Source of the DNA: Clostridiales bacterium
GTDB taxonomy: Bacteria; Bacillota; Clostridia; Oscillospirales; Butyricicoccaceae
Length of the DNA: 64,000 nt
Reading direction: 5' to 3'
NCBI GenBank assembly: GCA_019421385.1
Contig: JAHZFK010000001.1
Coordinates: 73,435-137,434 of the forward strand
Part shown: positions 8,244-16,794 of the stretch, piece after piece
How the letters are laid out: each line of letters opens with the position of its first letter
Position numbering within the stretch: position 1 is the stretch's first letter
Program-made: the position numbers and the translations under genes
Notes under the pieces: model-generated
The model's database searches: none
Seen by the model: only the letters and a program-made list of their open reading frames with translations
What the model was told of the DNA's origin: nothing

Positions 8244-9335
8244 TTATTGCAGTGTCATGTCGCCATCTTTGACCCAGCCGATGCGGCGCAGCGCCAGATT
8301 GATGAGCGGGCACAGTACCGCAGGCAATACGAACGAAACCAGCAGCAAGCCGATCCAGTCTTGTGTCGTGACTGCCGCTTTGACCCCCGCAGCTACATCA
8401 TCCAGCCAGCCGGTATACACGCCGATCTGTCCAACCAGTCCGCAGGTGCCCATACCCGAGGACACCGGAGGACCGTTCATCTCCAACCGGAACAGACAGG
8501 TGGCAATCGGCCCGGTGATCGCGGAAGTCAGGATGGGCGCGATCCAGATGCGCGGATTTCTCACGATGTTGCCCATTTGCAGCATGGATGTACCGATGCC
8601 CTGCGACACCAGACCGCCCCAGCGGTTTTCCGGAAAGGACATGACCGCAAAGCCGACCATCTGCGCGCAGCAGCCCGCAACCGCCGCGCCGCCTGCTAGA
8701 CCGGTCAACCCGAGCGCCGCGCAGATTGCTGCGGAGGAAATCGGCAGCGTCAGCGCTATGCCAACCAGCACGGACACCAAAATACCCATCAGGAACGGCT
8801 GCAAATTGGTCGCCCACATGATAAGGTTGCCCACCTGCATCGCCGCCGCACCCAGTGCAGGCGCCCACCATGCAGCCAGCGCCACACCCACGCCAATGGT
8901 CACCAGCGGCGTGACCAGAATATCAATGCGGGTTTCCCCTGCGACCGCTTTGCCCAGCTCTGCTGCGATGATCGCCACGAACAACACCGCGAGCGGTCCT
9001 CCCGCGCCGCCCAGCGCATTGGACGCAAAGCCCACGCTGATGAGCGAAAACAGCACCAGCGGCGGACAGTGCAGCGCATAACCGATCGCCACCGCCATGG
9101 CAGGGCCGCTCATCGCGGAAGCCAGTCCGCCGACAGTGTAAGATACCTCATTGATTGTCGCAACCGGCATAGTCAGAAACGGGATGCCCAGTTGCTTACC
9201 TACCGTGTCGATGATCGTGCCGATCAGCAGCGAGCAGAATAAGCCCTGTGCCATTGCGCCGAGCGCGTCAATGCCATACCGTTTGACCGAAATCACGATA
9301 TCCTTGCGTTTGAGAAATTGCTTTATCTTGTCCAT
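8244..9335 (-). CDS. PTS-type sugar permease subunit IIC (PF13303)
   Basis: This 363-residue polytopic membrane protein belongs to the PTS_EIIC_2 family. It has about nine to ten hydrophobic segments, and the family's glycine-rich stretches are visible (SYTVGGLASAMSGPAMAVAI, FASNALGGAGGPLAVLF, PPVSSGMGTCGLVGQIG). It would move a sugar or related solute with PTS phosphorylation, but no EIIA or EIIB gene is nearby and many members of this family are orphan, so the substrate is unknown. The ATG at 9335 was chosen because GAAGGGG lies upstream and the conserved region begins there; an upstream in-frame start would sit inside the operator-like repeats. A palindromic operator candidate precedes it. 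Confidence 0.88.
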   Translation of the reverse strand: MDKIKQFLKRKDIVISVKRYGIDALGAMAQGLFCSLLIGTIIDTVGKQLGIPFLTMPVATINEVSYTVGGLASAMSGPAMAVAIGYALHCPPLVLFSLISVGFASNALGGAGGPLAVLFVAIIAAELGKAVAGETRIDILVTPLVTIGVGVALAAWWAPALGAAAMQVGNLIMWATNLQPFLMGILVSVLVGIALTLPISSAAICAALGLTGLAGGAAVAGCCAQMVGFAVMSFPENRWGGLVSQGIGTSMLQMGNIVRNPRIWIAPILTSAITGPIATCLFRLEMNGPPVSSGMGTCGLVGQIGVYTGWLDDVAAGVKAAVTTQDWIGLLLVSFVLPAVLCPLINLALRRIGWVKDGDMTLQ

Positions 9336-9374
9336 GTTACCCCTTCTTTGCCGCGTTTCCACTCTGTCAAGTAT

Positions 9375-9403
9375 ACTGTCAAGACAGTTCACGACACATT
9401 ATA
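9375..9403 (-). promoter_or_regulatory. -10 box and operator-like repeats of the IIC permease gene
   Basis: On the minus strand a perfect TATAAT (9398-9403) is followed by the near-perfect palindrome ACTGTCTTGACAGT (9375-9388), and by another TTGACAG copy nearer the gene. A clear -35 box was not found. The repeats lie about 40 bases upstream of the start codon and look like a repressor site; the regulator is unknown. Confidence 0.45.
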
Positions 9404-9500
9404 GCACAGACCCTGTTGCTTGCACAGCTTTTTTTGCTCTTTGCCAGAGATTTGGGCACTTTGAACAGGCGCGAGCACATACAGATTGAAAAATGCATAC

Positions 9501-9535
9501 AAAAAGCGCGCAGACCACAAGGTTTGCGCGCTTTC
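9501..9535 (-). terminator. Terminator of the MATE gene
   Basis: On the minus strand AAAGCGCGCA and TGCGCGCTTTTT form a hairpin with a twelve-base loop and a T run. It lies directly after the MATE stop codon. Confidence 0.8.
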
Positions 9536-9549
9536 CCCACAAGCAAAAA

Positions 9550-10911
9550 TCAAGCGTTTTGCATTCCTTCCTTTGGGAACACACGCCGCCGCACCACAAA
9601 ATAGCACACCAGATGCGCGCAGATGGTGAGCGCCCACGAGATCGGATAGGATACATACAGACAGAACAGCGTGTGCTGCCACTGGAAAACGGTGAAGATC
9701 CAGACGATGCGGAACAGGCAAGCACCTGCCAGCGATACCAGCATCGGCAAAATAGAGTATCCTAGTCCGCGCACGCTGCCCGCAACCACATCCATCATGC
9801 CGCACAGGAAATACGTAACGCTTACCACGCCCAAACGCATCATGCCATAGGAAATGACCTCAGTATCGGTCGAATAGATGCCCAACAGGCTTTGCCCCAG
9901 CAGATGCACGCCGTTGCCCATCACCACGCCGATCAATACGACCATGAATAAGCAGCGCACCAGCACCTTGTCGATCCGGTGATACTGCTTTGCGCCGAGA
10001 TTCTGGCTGGTGAAGCTGAGCGAAGTCTGATACAGGGCATTCATCGAGGTGTAAACAAAACCCTCAATATTGCTGGCTGCGGTGTTGCCCGCAACCACGA
10101 TTGCGCCAAACGAGTTGATCGACGACTGGATCAGCACGTTGGAGATATTGAAAATCACGCTTTGCAGGCCTGCCGGCAAACCGACCTGCATGATGCGGGC
10201 GAACTTGTCCCCATGAAAGTGCATCCGCTTGAGGTTGACGTTGCACATGCCGTCCACCCGCATCAGACACAGCACGATCAGCGTTGCGGAAATCACCTGC
10301 GCGATGACGGTCGCCGTCGCAACGCCTGCCACGCCCATGTGCAGCACAATGACGAAGAACAGATTGCAAATCACATTCACCACGCCGCTCAGCAACAGAA
10401 AATACAGCGGCCGCCGGGTATCGCCCACCGCGCGCAGGATCGCCGCGCCGAAGTTGTATAACATGGTCGCCGGCATACCGATAAAATAGATACGCATGTA
10501 CAAAACGGCCTGATCGAGCACCTCGGGCGGGGTCGCCATCCATTCCAGCATGGGCCGTGCCAAACAGATACCCAACACGACAAGAATCACGCCGCCTGCG
10601 ACCGCAGTGATCAACGCGGTCTGCACGGTTTCCTGCGCATCGTCAAAGTCGTTTGCCCCGCAAAAGCGCGCCACCAGCACATTTGCTCCGACTGAAATAC
10701 CAATAAAAAAATTGACCAGCAAGCTGATCAATGAGCTGGTAGCGCCAACCGCAGCCATTGCATGGCTGCCCGCAAACCGACCGACCACAACGATATCCGC
10801 TGCATTAAACAGCAGCTGCAGCACGCCCGAACAAATCAGCGGCAGCGCAAACAGCAGCAGCCGACTGAGCAGCGGCCCGTGCGTCATGTCTATTTCATAC
10901 GATTTCCTCAT
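9550..10911 (-). CDS. MATE family multidrug/metabolite exporter
   Basis: The 453-residue protein has twelve predicted membrane segments in two halves, the normal MATE length and layout. Recognisable family features are LLLFALPLICSGVLQLLFNA with AADIVVVGRFAG in segment 1-2, ALITAVAGG, and the second-half counterparts VGLPAGLQSVIFNISN and FTSQNLGAKQYHR. MATE proteins export organic cations or metabolites using Na+ or H+ gradients; the substrate cannot be read from sequence. The gene stands alone with its own promoter and terminator, divergent from the response regulator gene. The ATG at 10911 follows an AAAGGA site. Confidence 0.93.
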   Translation of the reverse strand: MRKSYEIDMTHGPLLSRLLLFALPLICSGVLQLLFNAADIVVVGRFAGSHAMAAVGATSSLISLLVNFFIGISVGANVLVARFCGANDFDDAQETVQTALITAVAGGVILVVLGICLARPMLEWMATPPEVLDQAVLYMRIYFIGMPATMLYNFGAAILRAVGDTRRPLYFLLLSGVVNVICNLFFVIVLHMGVAGVATATVIAQVISATLIVLCLMRVDGMCNVNLKRMHFHGDKFARIMQVGLPAGLQSVIFNISNVLIQSSINSFGAIVVAGNTAASNIEGFVYTSMNALYQTSLSFTSQNLGAKQYHRIDKVLVRCLFMVVLIGVVMGNGVHLLGQSLLGIYSTDTEVISYGMMRLGVVSVTYFLCGMMDVVAGSVRGLGYSILPMLVSLAGACLFRIVWIFTVFQWQHTLFCLYVSYPISWALTICAHLVCYFVVRRRVFPKEGMQNA

Positions 10912-10940
10912 TTCCCATACATCCTTTCTTTCCTGTATTC

Positions 10941-10970
10941 ATCTTAAGCCCTGCCGAAAGACTCTGTCAA
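10941..10970 (-). promoter_or_regulatory. Promoter of the MATE gene
   Basis: On the minus strand TTGACA (10965-10970) and TAAGAT (10941-10946) are spaced by 18 bases. Confidence 0.65.
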
Positions 10971-11101
10971 TCCTTTTCCCGCGATCGCTATTGCCAATGG
11001 CAACAGATTATAGTAGTATTAGAAAAAGTACGTAATGTGCCTGTCAATAAAAGGATTTTCCGATGGAACCATCCGTCGGGCGGCGAAACGGAGAGAGAAT
11101 T

Positions 11102-11800
11102 TTGAAATACAACATTCTGATCGCAGAGGACGACCGCGACATCATCGAACTGCTGACCCTGTATCTGGGCAGCGAATTTTCCGTGCAGTCCGTGACGGAC
11201 GGCGCCGCGGCGCTCGAACTGATCCGCGCGGGTGGGGTCTCGCTGGCGCTGGTGGATATTATGATGCCCGGCCTGAACGGCTATGAACTGATCCAGCGCG
11301 TGCGCGAATTCAGCAACCTGCCCATTATCATCCTGTCGGCAAAAAGCATGGATACGGACAAGGTGCTCGGGCTGAACATCGGCGCGGACGCCTATATCAC
11401 CAAGCCGTTCAACGCGCTCGAGGTGGTGGCCTATGTCAAATCGGCGCTGCGCCGATACTATCAGCTGGGCGCTGACAGCGCGCCCGCGGCTGCGCCGCGC
11501 GTGCTGTCCGTGGGCGAGCTCGAGCTGGACACGGACAAATTTGTGCTGCGCAAAAACGGTCTGACCGTTCCGCTGACCTCCACCGAGCTGAAGATCATCG
11601 CGGAAATGATGCGCTGTCCCGGTCGGGTATTCACCCGTGCCCAGCTGTATGAATGCGTGGGCGGCACTTTTTACGAAAGCGATGACAGCACCATGATGGT
11701 ACATATCTCCAATCTGCGCGCCAAAATTGAGCACGATCCGGCCAATCCGCGGTATATCAAAACAGTCAGGGGGTTGGGCTACAAAATTGAAGACCAATAA
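11102..11800 (+). CDS. OmpR-family response regulator
   Basis: The protein has 232 residues from the TTG start. The receiver domain (1-120) shows the acidic pair in LIAEDDRD, the phosphoacceptor Asp52 in LALVDIMMPG, the conserved Ser in IILSAKS and the Lys in YITKPF. The C-terminal winged helix (about 140-230) shows LTSTELKIIAEMM and VHISNLRAKIEHDPANPRYI. The TTG at 11102 gives the usual short lead before the first strand and follows GGAGAGAG; an ATG at 11063 with a weaker site would add 13 residues. It overlaps the histidine kinase gene by 14 bases. It probably controls the operon starting at 13550, where direct repeats precede a promoter without a good -35 box. Confidence 0.93.
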   Translation: MKYNILIAEDDRDIIELLTLYLGSEFSVQSVTDGAAALELIRAGGVSLALVDIMMPGLNGYELIQRVREFSNLPIIILSAKSMDTDKVLGLNIGADAYITKPFNALEVVAYVKSALRRYYQLGADSAPAAAPRVLSVGELELDTDKFVLRKNGLTVPLTSTELKIIAEMMRCPGRVFTRAQLYECVGGTFYESDDSTMMVHISNLRAKIEHDPANPRYIKTVRGLGYKIEDQ

Positions 11801-13385
11801 ACTTCTTCTGGGCAAGAGCTTTTTGCGCACCTGCATCACCTATTTTATTGTCTGCTCGTTGCTTGTGTTTGTGATCAACGCCGCGCTCAATGCCCTGATT
11901 TCCATGCGGCTGGACAATGCTTTCCCCTCCATCACCAGTATGCTGGAATATGATGAGGCGCTGGAAGAGGATGATTTCGCATCCATCCCCATGCGCCGCT
12001 TCCGCGGCTGCGCGTTTCTGGTGTTTGACGCGGACAGCCGTATGCTTTACGCCTCGGACAATGCATTCAAAGAGCATTTTCACGCGAGCGACCTATGGAT
12101 GATCAACGAATACGACTCCGACCTGTTCTATACTGTGCAGGAGATGCCCAACATGCCGGGCGGAGAATACTACTATATCGCACTGCATCATTACAACTAC
12201 GACACTGGCAAAACGGATTTTCTAAATTACTGTATCGTCGACGAGAATTACCAGATCGTCCAAGGCGATCTGTTCCCCTGGCTGGAGGAGCTGTCCGATC
12301 GGGAGTTTGAACTGCTGCAAGGCATCTATCAGGGTCAGTGGGAAATCAGCAAAGCGGTTTATGCCACCACCTCCGGCGAGGAGCGCACGCTGGTGTTTGT
12401 CAGCCCGCGTTTCACCGAATCCGCCTATCTGCGCGTGCTGGGAAATGCCAATCGGCTGGCGCTGCTTTGCCTGCCGATCATTCTGGTGCTGATCGTTCTG
12501 CTGGCCATTTTGTTCAGCCGGAAAATCCGCCGAGCCATCCTGCCGCTGCACAACGCAATCGTTGCTTACGCCGCGGGCCGTCGGGTAGAGGTCAACACCG
12601 ATGCGCTCCCTGTCGAGTTCCGGCAGGTGACCGACAGCTTCACCCATCTGCTTGACCGTCTGGAGCAGGTCAGCGCAGAAAAGCAAGCCGCCAACGAGGA
12701 TAAACAACGAATGTTGGCCGACCTGTCCCACGATTTGAAAACCCCGCTGACCGTCATTCAAGGCTATGCGCAGGCGCTGGTTGACGGCGTGGTGCCGCCC
12801 GACAAAGAGCGGCAGTATCTGGAAACCATCTGCCGCAAAGCCTCGGACAGCACCGTGCTGATGAACTCCCTGTTTGACTACGTCCGTCTCGACCATCCGG
12901 ACTATGTTTTGCAGGCCGAAACCGCTGACCTGTCTGAATTCTGCAAAAGCTATCTGGCGGAAAAGTATCCCGAAATCGAGTCCCGCGGATTTACCCTGTC
13001 GCTCGGCTTGCCGGACACGCCGGTCACTGCCTCTTTCGATCCCCGCCTGCTCCGGCGGCTGCTCGAAAACCTGACCGGAAACGCCCTGCAATACAATCCC
13101 GCCGGAACGACGCTGTTCCTCGGGTTGACAGATACCTCCAACGCTATACAGCTGACAGTGGCGGATACCGGTGTCGGCATTCCGCCCGAGCTGGCGGATA
13201 CCATATTTGAGCCGTTCGTCACCAGCAACCGCGCCAGAACCTCGGGCGGCGGTACCGGGCTCGGCATGGCGATCGTCAAAAAGGTTGCCGAGCTGCACGG
13301 CGGCTCCATCCGGCTGGTACGTCCGCCGCATAACGACTGGCACACCGAATTTGAACTGACGCTGCCCAAGCAACCGACGCCATAA
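11787..13385 (+). CDS. Two-component sensor histidine kinase
   Basis: The protein has 532 residues from a TTG start at 11787, which overlaps the regulator stop codon by 14 bases and gives an MKTNKLLLGKSF-like beginning; the ribosome site (AGGGGG) is rather distant. One membrane segment at about 13-35 is followed by an extracytoplasmic sensor domain of about 190 residues rich in Asp, Glu and Tyr, a second segment at about 226-248, and HAMP. The HisKA domain has LSHDLKTPLTV with His315, and the ATPase has an N box (LLENLTGNALQYN), VADTGVGIPPE and GGGTGLGMAIV. It partners the upstream regulator. The acidic sensor domain could detect cationic compounds, but the ligand is unknown. Confidence 0.92.
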   Translation: MKTNKLLLGKSFLRTCITYFIVCSLLVFVINAALNALISMRLDNAFPSITSMLEYDEALEEDDFASIPMRRFRGCAFLVFDADSRMLYASDNAFKEHFHASDLWMINEYDSDLFYTVQEMPNMPGGEYYYIALHHYNYDTGKTDFLNYCIVDENYQIVQGDLFPWLEELSDREFELLQGIYQGQWEISKAVYATTSGEERTLVFVSPRFTESAYLRVLGNANRLALLCLPIILVLIVLLAILFSRKIRRAILPLHNAIVAYAAGRRVEVNTDALPVEFRQVTDSFTHLLDRLEQVSAEKQAANEDKQRMLADLSHDLKTPLTVIQGYAQALVDGVVPPDKERQYLETICRKASDSTVLMNSLFDYVRLDHPDYVLQAETADLSEFCKSYLAEKYPEIESRGFTLSLGLPDTPVTASFDPRLLRRLLENLTGNALQYNPAGTTLFLGLTDTSNAIQLTVADTGVGIPPELADTIFEPFVTSNRARTSGGGTGLGMAIVKKVAELHGGSIRLVRPPHNDWHTEFELTLPKQPTP

Positions 13386-13402
13386 AAGCAACTATCATTC
13401 CA

Positions 13403-13438
13403 CAGGACAGACCTTTGCCGGGTCTGTCCTGTTTTTTT
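13403..13438 (+). terminator. Terminator of the two-component operon
   Basis: CAGGACAGACC pairs with GGTCTGTCCTG, followed by seven T residues. It separates the sensor system from the lipoprotein and Dlt-like genes. Confidence 0.92.
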
Positions 13439-13444
13439 GTTTTC

Positions 13445-13494
13445 TTTAGATTTTTTTAGGTTTGCTAAAGGGTGTGTAAATACTGCCGTAGTAT
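13445..13494 (+). promoter_or_regulatory. Candidate activator-dependent promoter of the lipoprotein/Dlt-like operon
   Basis: Two ten-base units, TTTAGATTTT (13445-13454) and TTTAGGTTTG (13455-13464), are directly repeated at one-helical-turn spacing, as in many OmpR-family binding sites. A TAGTAT -10 candidate lies at 13489-13494. The position where a -35 box should be (13466-13471) is poor (TAAAGG), as expected if an activator is needed. The regulator encoded just upstream is the obvious candidate. This is inference from layout. Confidence 0.4.
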
Positions 13495-13549
13495 CTTAAC
13501 ATCATCAAGAGCAACCGCTCTTCACCAAACCTCAAAGGAGACCTTATGC

Positions 13550-13912
13550 ATGAAAACAATGAATCATAAAACCGCCAAAGGCGTTGCCGCTATTTCCCTT
13601 GCTATGCTGATGGCGCTGCCCGCACTGACCGGCTGCTCCATGGACAAGCCCGATGCCGGTAATGCGCAGGAGGAAACCACTCAGACGCAGACCACTACGG
13701 ACACTGCGCAAAGCAAGACCAACACGGATACCAAGAGCAAGTCCAGCTCCTCCACCAAGAAGAAGGCAGCCGTCAAGCAGTCCGGCGGCACGGCATCTTC
13801 CAAAAAGAAGAGCGCGAAGAAGTCCTCTGCATCCCAGAAGTCTGCAAAGTCCTCCAATCAGACGACTTCTTCCCAGAAGGCGGCTTCCACGCCGTCCACC
13901 AACAAAAAGTAA
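13550..13912 (+). CDS. Lys/Ser/Thr-rich small lipoprotein
   Basis: The 120-residue protein begins with a lipoprotein signal peptide: positively charged MKTMNHKTAKG, a hydrophobic core, and a lipobox ending LTGC with the modifiable cysteine at about residue 29. The mature part is low-complexity, made almost entirely of Lys, Ser, Thr, Gln and Ala, with KKK clusters, and has no recognisable domain. It would be a flexible, strongly cationic and hydroxyl-rich surface tail. The ATG at 13550 follows AAAGGAG. Only about 40 bases and no terminator separate it from the adenylation gene, so it is probably the first gene of that operon. Function is unknown. Confidence 0.8.
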   Translation: MKTMNHKTAKGVAAISLAMLMALPALTGCSMDKPDAGNAQEETTQTQTTTDTAQSKTNTDTKSKSSSSTKKKAAVKQSGGTASSKKKSAKKSSASQKSAKSSNQTTSSQKAASTPSTNKK

Positions 13913-13951
13913 CCATTCCGCCGAAAACCGGCACGAAGCAAAGATGAGGTA

Positions 13952-15472
13952 ATGATGAACAACATCCTGGAACTTTTAGAGCACACCGCCGCCGCGCGGC
14001 CGAACAAAACCGCAGTCATCGACGAAAACGGTGCAGACCGTTTCGACACGCTGCTGGAACATAGCCGCTGCTGCGGCACTGCGCTCGCCGCGCACTTCTC
14101 CCCCACCGCACCGGTTCCGGTGCTGCTGGACAAGGGCCGCGAAGCACTGTATGTCTTTTTCGGCGCGGCGTACGCAGGCTGCTTTTATGTTCCGCTCTCT
14201 CCCGCGCTGCCGCAGCCGCGGCTGGCGCAGATCCTGTCGGTCCTGCAAGCCCCCTGCATCGTGACCGATCGGGAACACGCGGCGCTGGCCGCGCAGCTGC
14301 CCGGCGCGGGACATATACTGCTGGTCGAAGAACTGCTGCAAACGCAGCCCGATGACGCGCTGCTGGCGCGCATCCGCGCAAATGCAATCGACTGCGACCC
14401 GCTGTACTGCAACTTTACCTCCGGCTCGACCGGAACGCCTAAGGGCGTGGTCGTCAGCCACCGCTCCGTGCTGGATTTCATCCCTATCTTTACCGAACTG
14501 TTCCGGATCGGTCCGGACGATGTCATCGGCAATCAGGCGCCGCTCGACTTCGATGTTTCGGTCAAGGATATTTATTCCGCACTATATACCGGTGCTACGC
14601 TCGTCCTGCTGCCGCGGCGGCTATTCTCCCAGCCGTCCGCGCTGATGGATGCGCTCTGCACGCACCGGGTCACCACGCTCATCTGGGCGGTTTCCGCGCT
14701 GTGTCTGGTGTCCTCCTTCCACGGACTGGACTACCGCACGCCGGAAACCGTAAACAAGGTGCTGTTCAGCGGCGAAGTGATGCCGCCCAAGCACCTGAAA
14801 AGCTGGATGGAGCATTTGCCGCACGCGGATTTCGTCAACCTGTACGGCCCCACCGAGATCACGTGCAACTGCACGTACCATAGGATAGAGAGTGGTCGAG
14901 ATTATACAGCGGGCATCCCGCTCGGGACAGCGTTCCCGAACGAGCGGGTGTTCCTGCTGGACGAGGCGGGACAGGAAATAAACACACCGGATCAGGCGGG
15001 CGAAATCTGTGTCAGCGGCGCGGCGCTTGCGCTCGGGTATTATAACAATCCCGCACAGACGCAAGCCGCATTTATGCAACACCCCGGCCACAGCCGCTAT
15101 TTGCAGCCGATCTACCGCACGGGCGACCTCGGGCGGTGGAGCAACAAGGGCGAGCTGTACTTCCTCGGCCGGAAGGATTTTCAAATCAAGCACATGGGGC
15201 ACCGCATCGAACTGGAAGAAATCGAACGCGCGGTGCAGGAAATCGACGGTGTCAGCCGCTGCTGCTGCGTATACGACGCGCAGAAGGAACGGCTGCACGG
15301 CTTCTACAGCGGCACAGCGGATAAAACCGCGGTACGCAGCGCACTGGCACAAAAGCTACCTGTATTCATGCTGCCGCGCACACTGGAACCGCTGGACAGC
15401 CTGCCGCTGACCGAAAACGGCAAAACCGACCGCAAGCGACTGCTTGCTATGGCAAGAAAGGAGATCGTATGA
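13952..15472 (+). CDS. DltA-like amino-acid adenylation enzyme
   Basis: This 506-residue stand-alone adenylation enzyme should activate an amino acid with ATP and load it on the carrier protein encoded two genes downstream. Core motifs are in order: FTSGSTGTPKG (155-165), FDVSVKDIY (200-208), YGPTE (298-302), YRTGD (388-392), GRKDFQIKHMGHRIE (406-420) and the C-terminal lysine of NGKTDRK (Lys491). Asp201 matches the residue that binds the substrate amino group in NRPS domains. Lys205 falls where DltA has Met and where glutamate codes have Lys, so an acidic amino acid is possible. A second ATG at 13955 is better spaced from GAGG. The stop overlaps the next start (ATGA). The D-alanine function of DltA should not be assumed. 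Confidence 0.88.
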   Translation: MMNNILELLEHTAAARPNKTAVIDENGADRFDTLLEHSRCCGTALAAHFSPTAPVPVLLDKGREALYVFFGAAYAGCFYVPLSPALPQPRLAQILSVLQAPCIVTDREHAALAAQLPGAGHILLVEELLQTQPDDALLARIRANAIDCDPLYCNFTSGSTGTPKGVVVSHRSVLDFIPIFTELFRIGPDDVIGNQAPLDFDVSVKDIYSALYTGATLVLLPRRLFSQPSALMDALCTHRVTTLIWAVSALCLVSSFHGLDYRTPETVNKVLFSGEVMPPKHLKSWMEHLPHADFVNLYGPTEITCNCTYHRIESGRDYTAGIPLGTAFPNERVFLLDEAGQEINTPDQAGEICVSGAALALGYYNNPAQTQAAFMQHPGHSRYLQPIYRTGDLGRWSNKGELYFLGRKDFQIKHMGHRIELEEIERAVQEIDGVSRCCCVYDAQKERLHGFYSGTADKTAVRSALAQKLPVFMLPRTLEPLDSLPLTENGKTDRKRLLAMARKEIV

Positions 15473-16794
15473 CCGAACTGCAAATGGAAAAGCTCACCGC
15501 ACAATACGGCTCGCCGCTGTATGTGTTCGATGTGAAGACCCTGCGGGAGCGTGTAGCATTCCTGCGGCGCAGCCTGCCGACCGGTATCGGCTTGTGCTAT
15601 GCGATCAAAGCCAATCCCTTTTTGCTGCGCGAGCTGTGCGGGATCGTGGAACGGTTTGAAGTCTGCTCCCCCGGCGAGGCCGCGATCTGCCGCCGTCTGC
15701 ATATCCCTGCCGAAGAGCAGGTCATCTCGGGCGTATACAAAACCCCGGCGGATATCGAGCGCATGATCGCGCACAAAGCCGGCCCGCGCCTGTTCACGGT
15801 CGAGTCGGCCCGCCAGTTTGCGCTGCTCAGCCAGCTGGCGGCACGTTACCGCGTCACCATTCATGTGCTGCTGCGTTTGACCAGCGGCAGCCAATTCGGG
15901 CTGGAAGAAGAAGAGATCATCCGGATCATCCGCAGCCGCTCCGACCATCCCTTTGTATGCATCCGCGGCCTGCAATACTTTTCCGGCACGCAGAAAGCTT
16001 CGCTCAAGCGCTTGCAGCGCGAGCTGGACGCACTGGATGACTTCGCCTGCTCGCTCGCAGAAAAGCTGGGCTTTATCGTGCACGAGCTGGAATTCGGCCC
16101 CGGATTCCCGGTGCAGTATTTCTCGCCCGAAAGCTTTGACGAAGCCGAATTTCTCGCAGGCTTCTCCGCTATGCTGACCAACCTGCGCTGCAAAGCGCAT
16201 GTCACGCTCGAGCTTGGGCGCAGCATTGCCGCCAGCTGCGGCACCTACCTGACCCGTGTGGTCGATGTCAAGCACAACAAGGGACAGAACTACGCCATTC
16301 TGGATGGCGGCATTCACCATCTGGTCTATTATGGCCAGCGCATGGCGATGCAGCTGCCACCCCACAAGCTGTATCCGCCCCGTCTGGGCGAGGCACAGCC
16401 GTGGAACCTGTGCGGCTCGCTTTGCACGGTCAATGATATTCTGGTCAAGCAGCTGCCGGTGGCCGACCTCAAATGCGGCGACCTGTTTGCCTTTTTGAAC
16501 ACCGGCGCCTACTGCATGACCGAAGGCATTTCCCTTTTCCTCAGCCGTGCGCTGCCGCGCATCGTGCTGCTGATGCCGGACGGCCGTTCGCTTCTCGTGC
16601 GCGACGCGCTGCCCACCGACGAAATCAACTCACCCACATATGAAAGGACGGAACATTATGGAACAACTGCTTGCTATTCTGGAGGAACTTCAACCCGGCG
16701 TGGATTACGCCACCTGCCGGACGCTGATCGATTCGCACTGTCTGGACTCGCTGACTATTCTTGCGTTGGTCGCCGAGTTGGAAGAAGCGTTTGA
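15469..16794 (+). CDS. Fold-III PLP-dependent decarboxylase (diaminopimelate/ornithine decarboxylase-like)
   Basis: The enzyme has an alanine-racemase-like barrel and a C-terminal beta domain. The PLP lysine is Lys47 in CYAIKANP. HELEFGPGF (205-213) and ELGRS (248-252) bind the cofactor phosphate. CGSLCTVNDIL (315-325) carries the decarboxylase-type cysteine (Cys319), and NTGAY (344-348) follows. The cysteine argues for decarboxylation rather than racemisation. Family members should end near residue 390, but this frame runs on to residue 441 across the carrier gene with no stop. A TGA in another frame lies at 16641-16643, where the end is expected. The gene lies between adenylation and carrier genes, an arrangement resembling butirosin BtrJ/BtrK/BtrI. 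Acting on a carrier-bound amino acid is inference. Confidence 0.85.
   Translation: MTELQMEKLTAQYGSPLYVFDVKTLRERVAFLRRSLPTGIGLCYAIKANPFLLRELCGIVERFEVCSPGEAAICRRLHIPAEEQVISGVYKTPADIERMIAHKAGPRLFTVESARQFALLSQLAARYRVTIHVLLRLTSGSQFGLEEEEIIRIIRSRSDHPFVCIRGLQYFSGTQKASLKRLQRELDALDDFACSLAEKLGFIVHELEFGPGFPVQYFSPESFDEAEFLAGFSAMLTNLRCKAHVTLELGRSIAASCGTYLTRVVDVKHNKGQNYAILDGGIHHLVYYGQRMAMQLPPHKLYPPRLGEAQPWNLCGSLCTVNDILVKQLPVADLKCGDLFAFLNTGAYCMTEGISLFLSRALPRIVLLMPDGRSLLVRDALPTDEINSPTYERTEHYGTTACYSGGTSTRRGLRHLPDADRFALSGLADYSCVGRRVGRSV

Noticed and set aside
13952..15472. Calling the adenylation gene dltA and the operon a standard D-alanylation operon
   Set aside because: A decarboxylase gene lies within the operon and the pocket residue differs from DltA, so the D-alanine function is not supported.
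15469..16794. Alanine racemase instead of decarboxylase
   Set aside because: The cysteine in CGSLCT and the following NTGAY segment belong to the decarboxylase branch of fold-III PLP enzymes.
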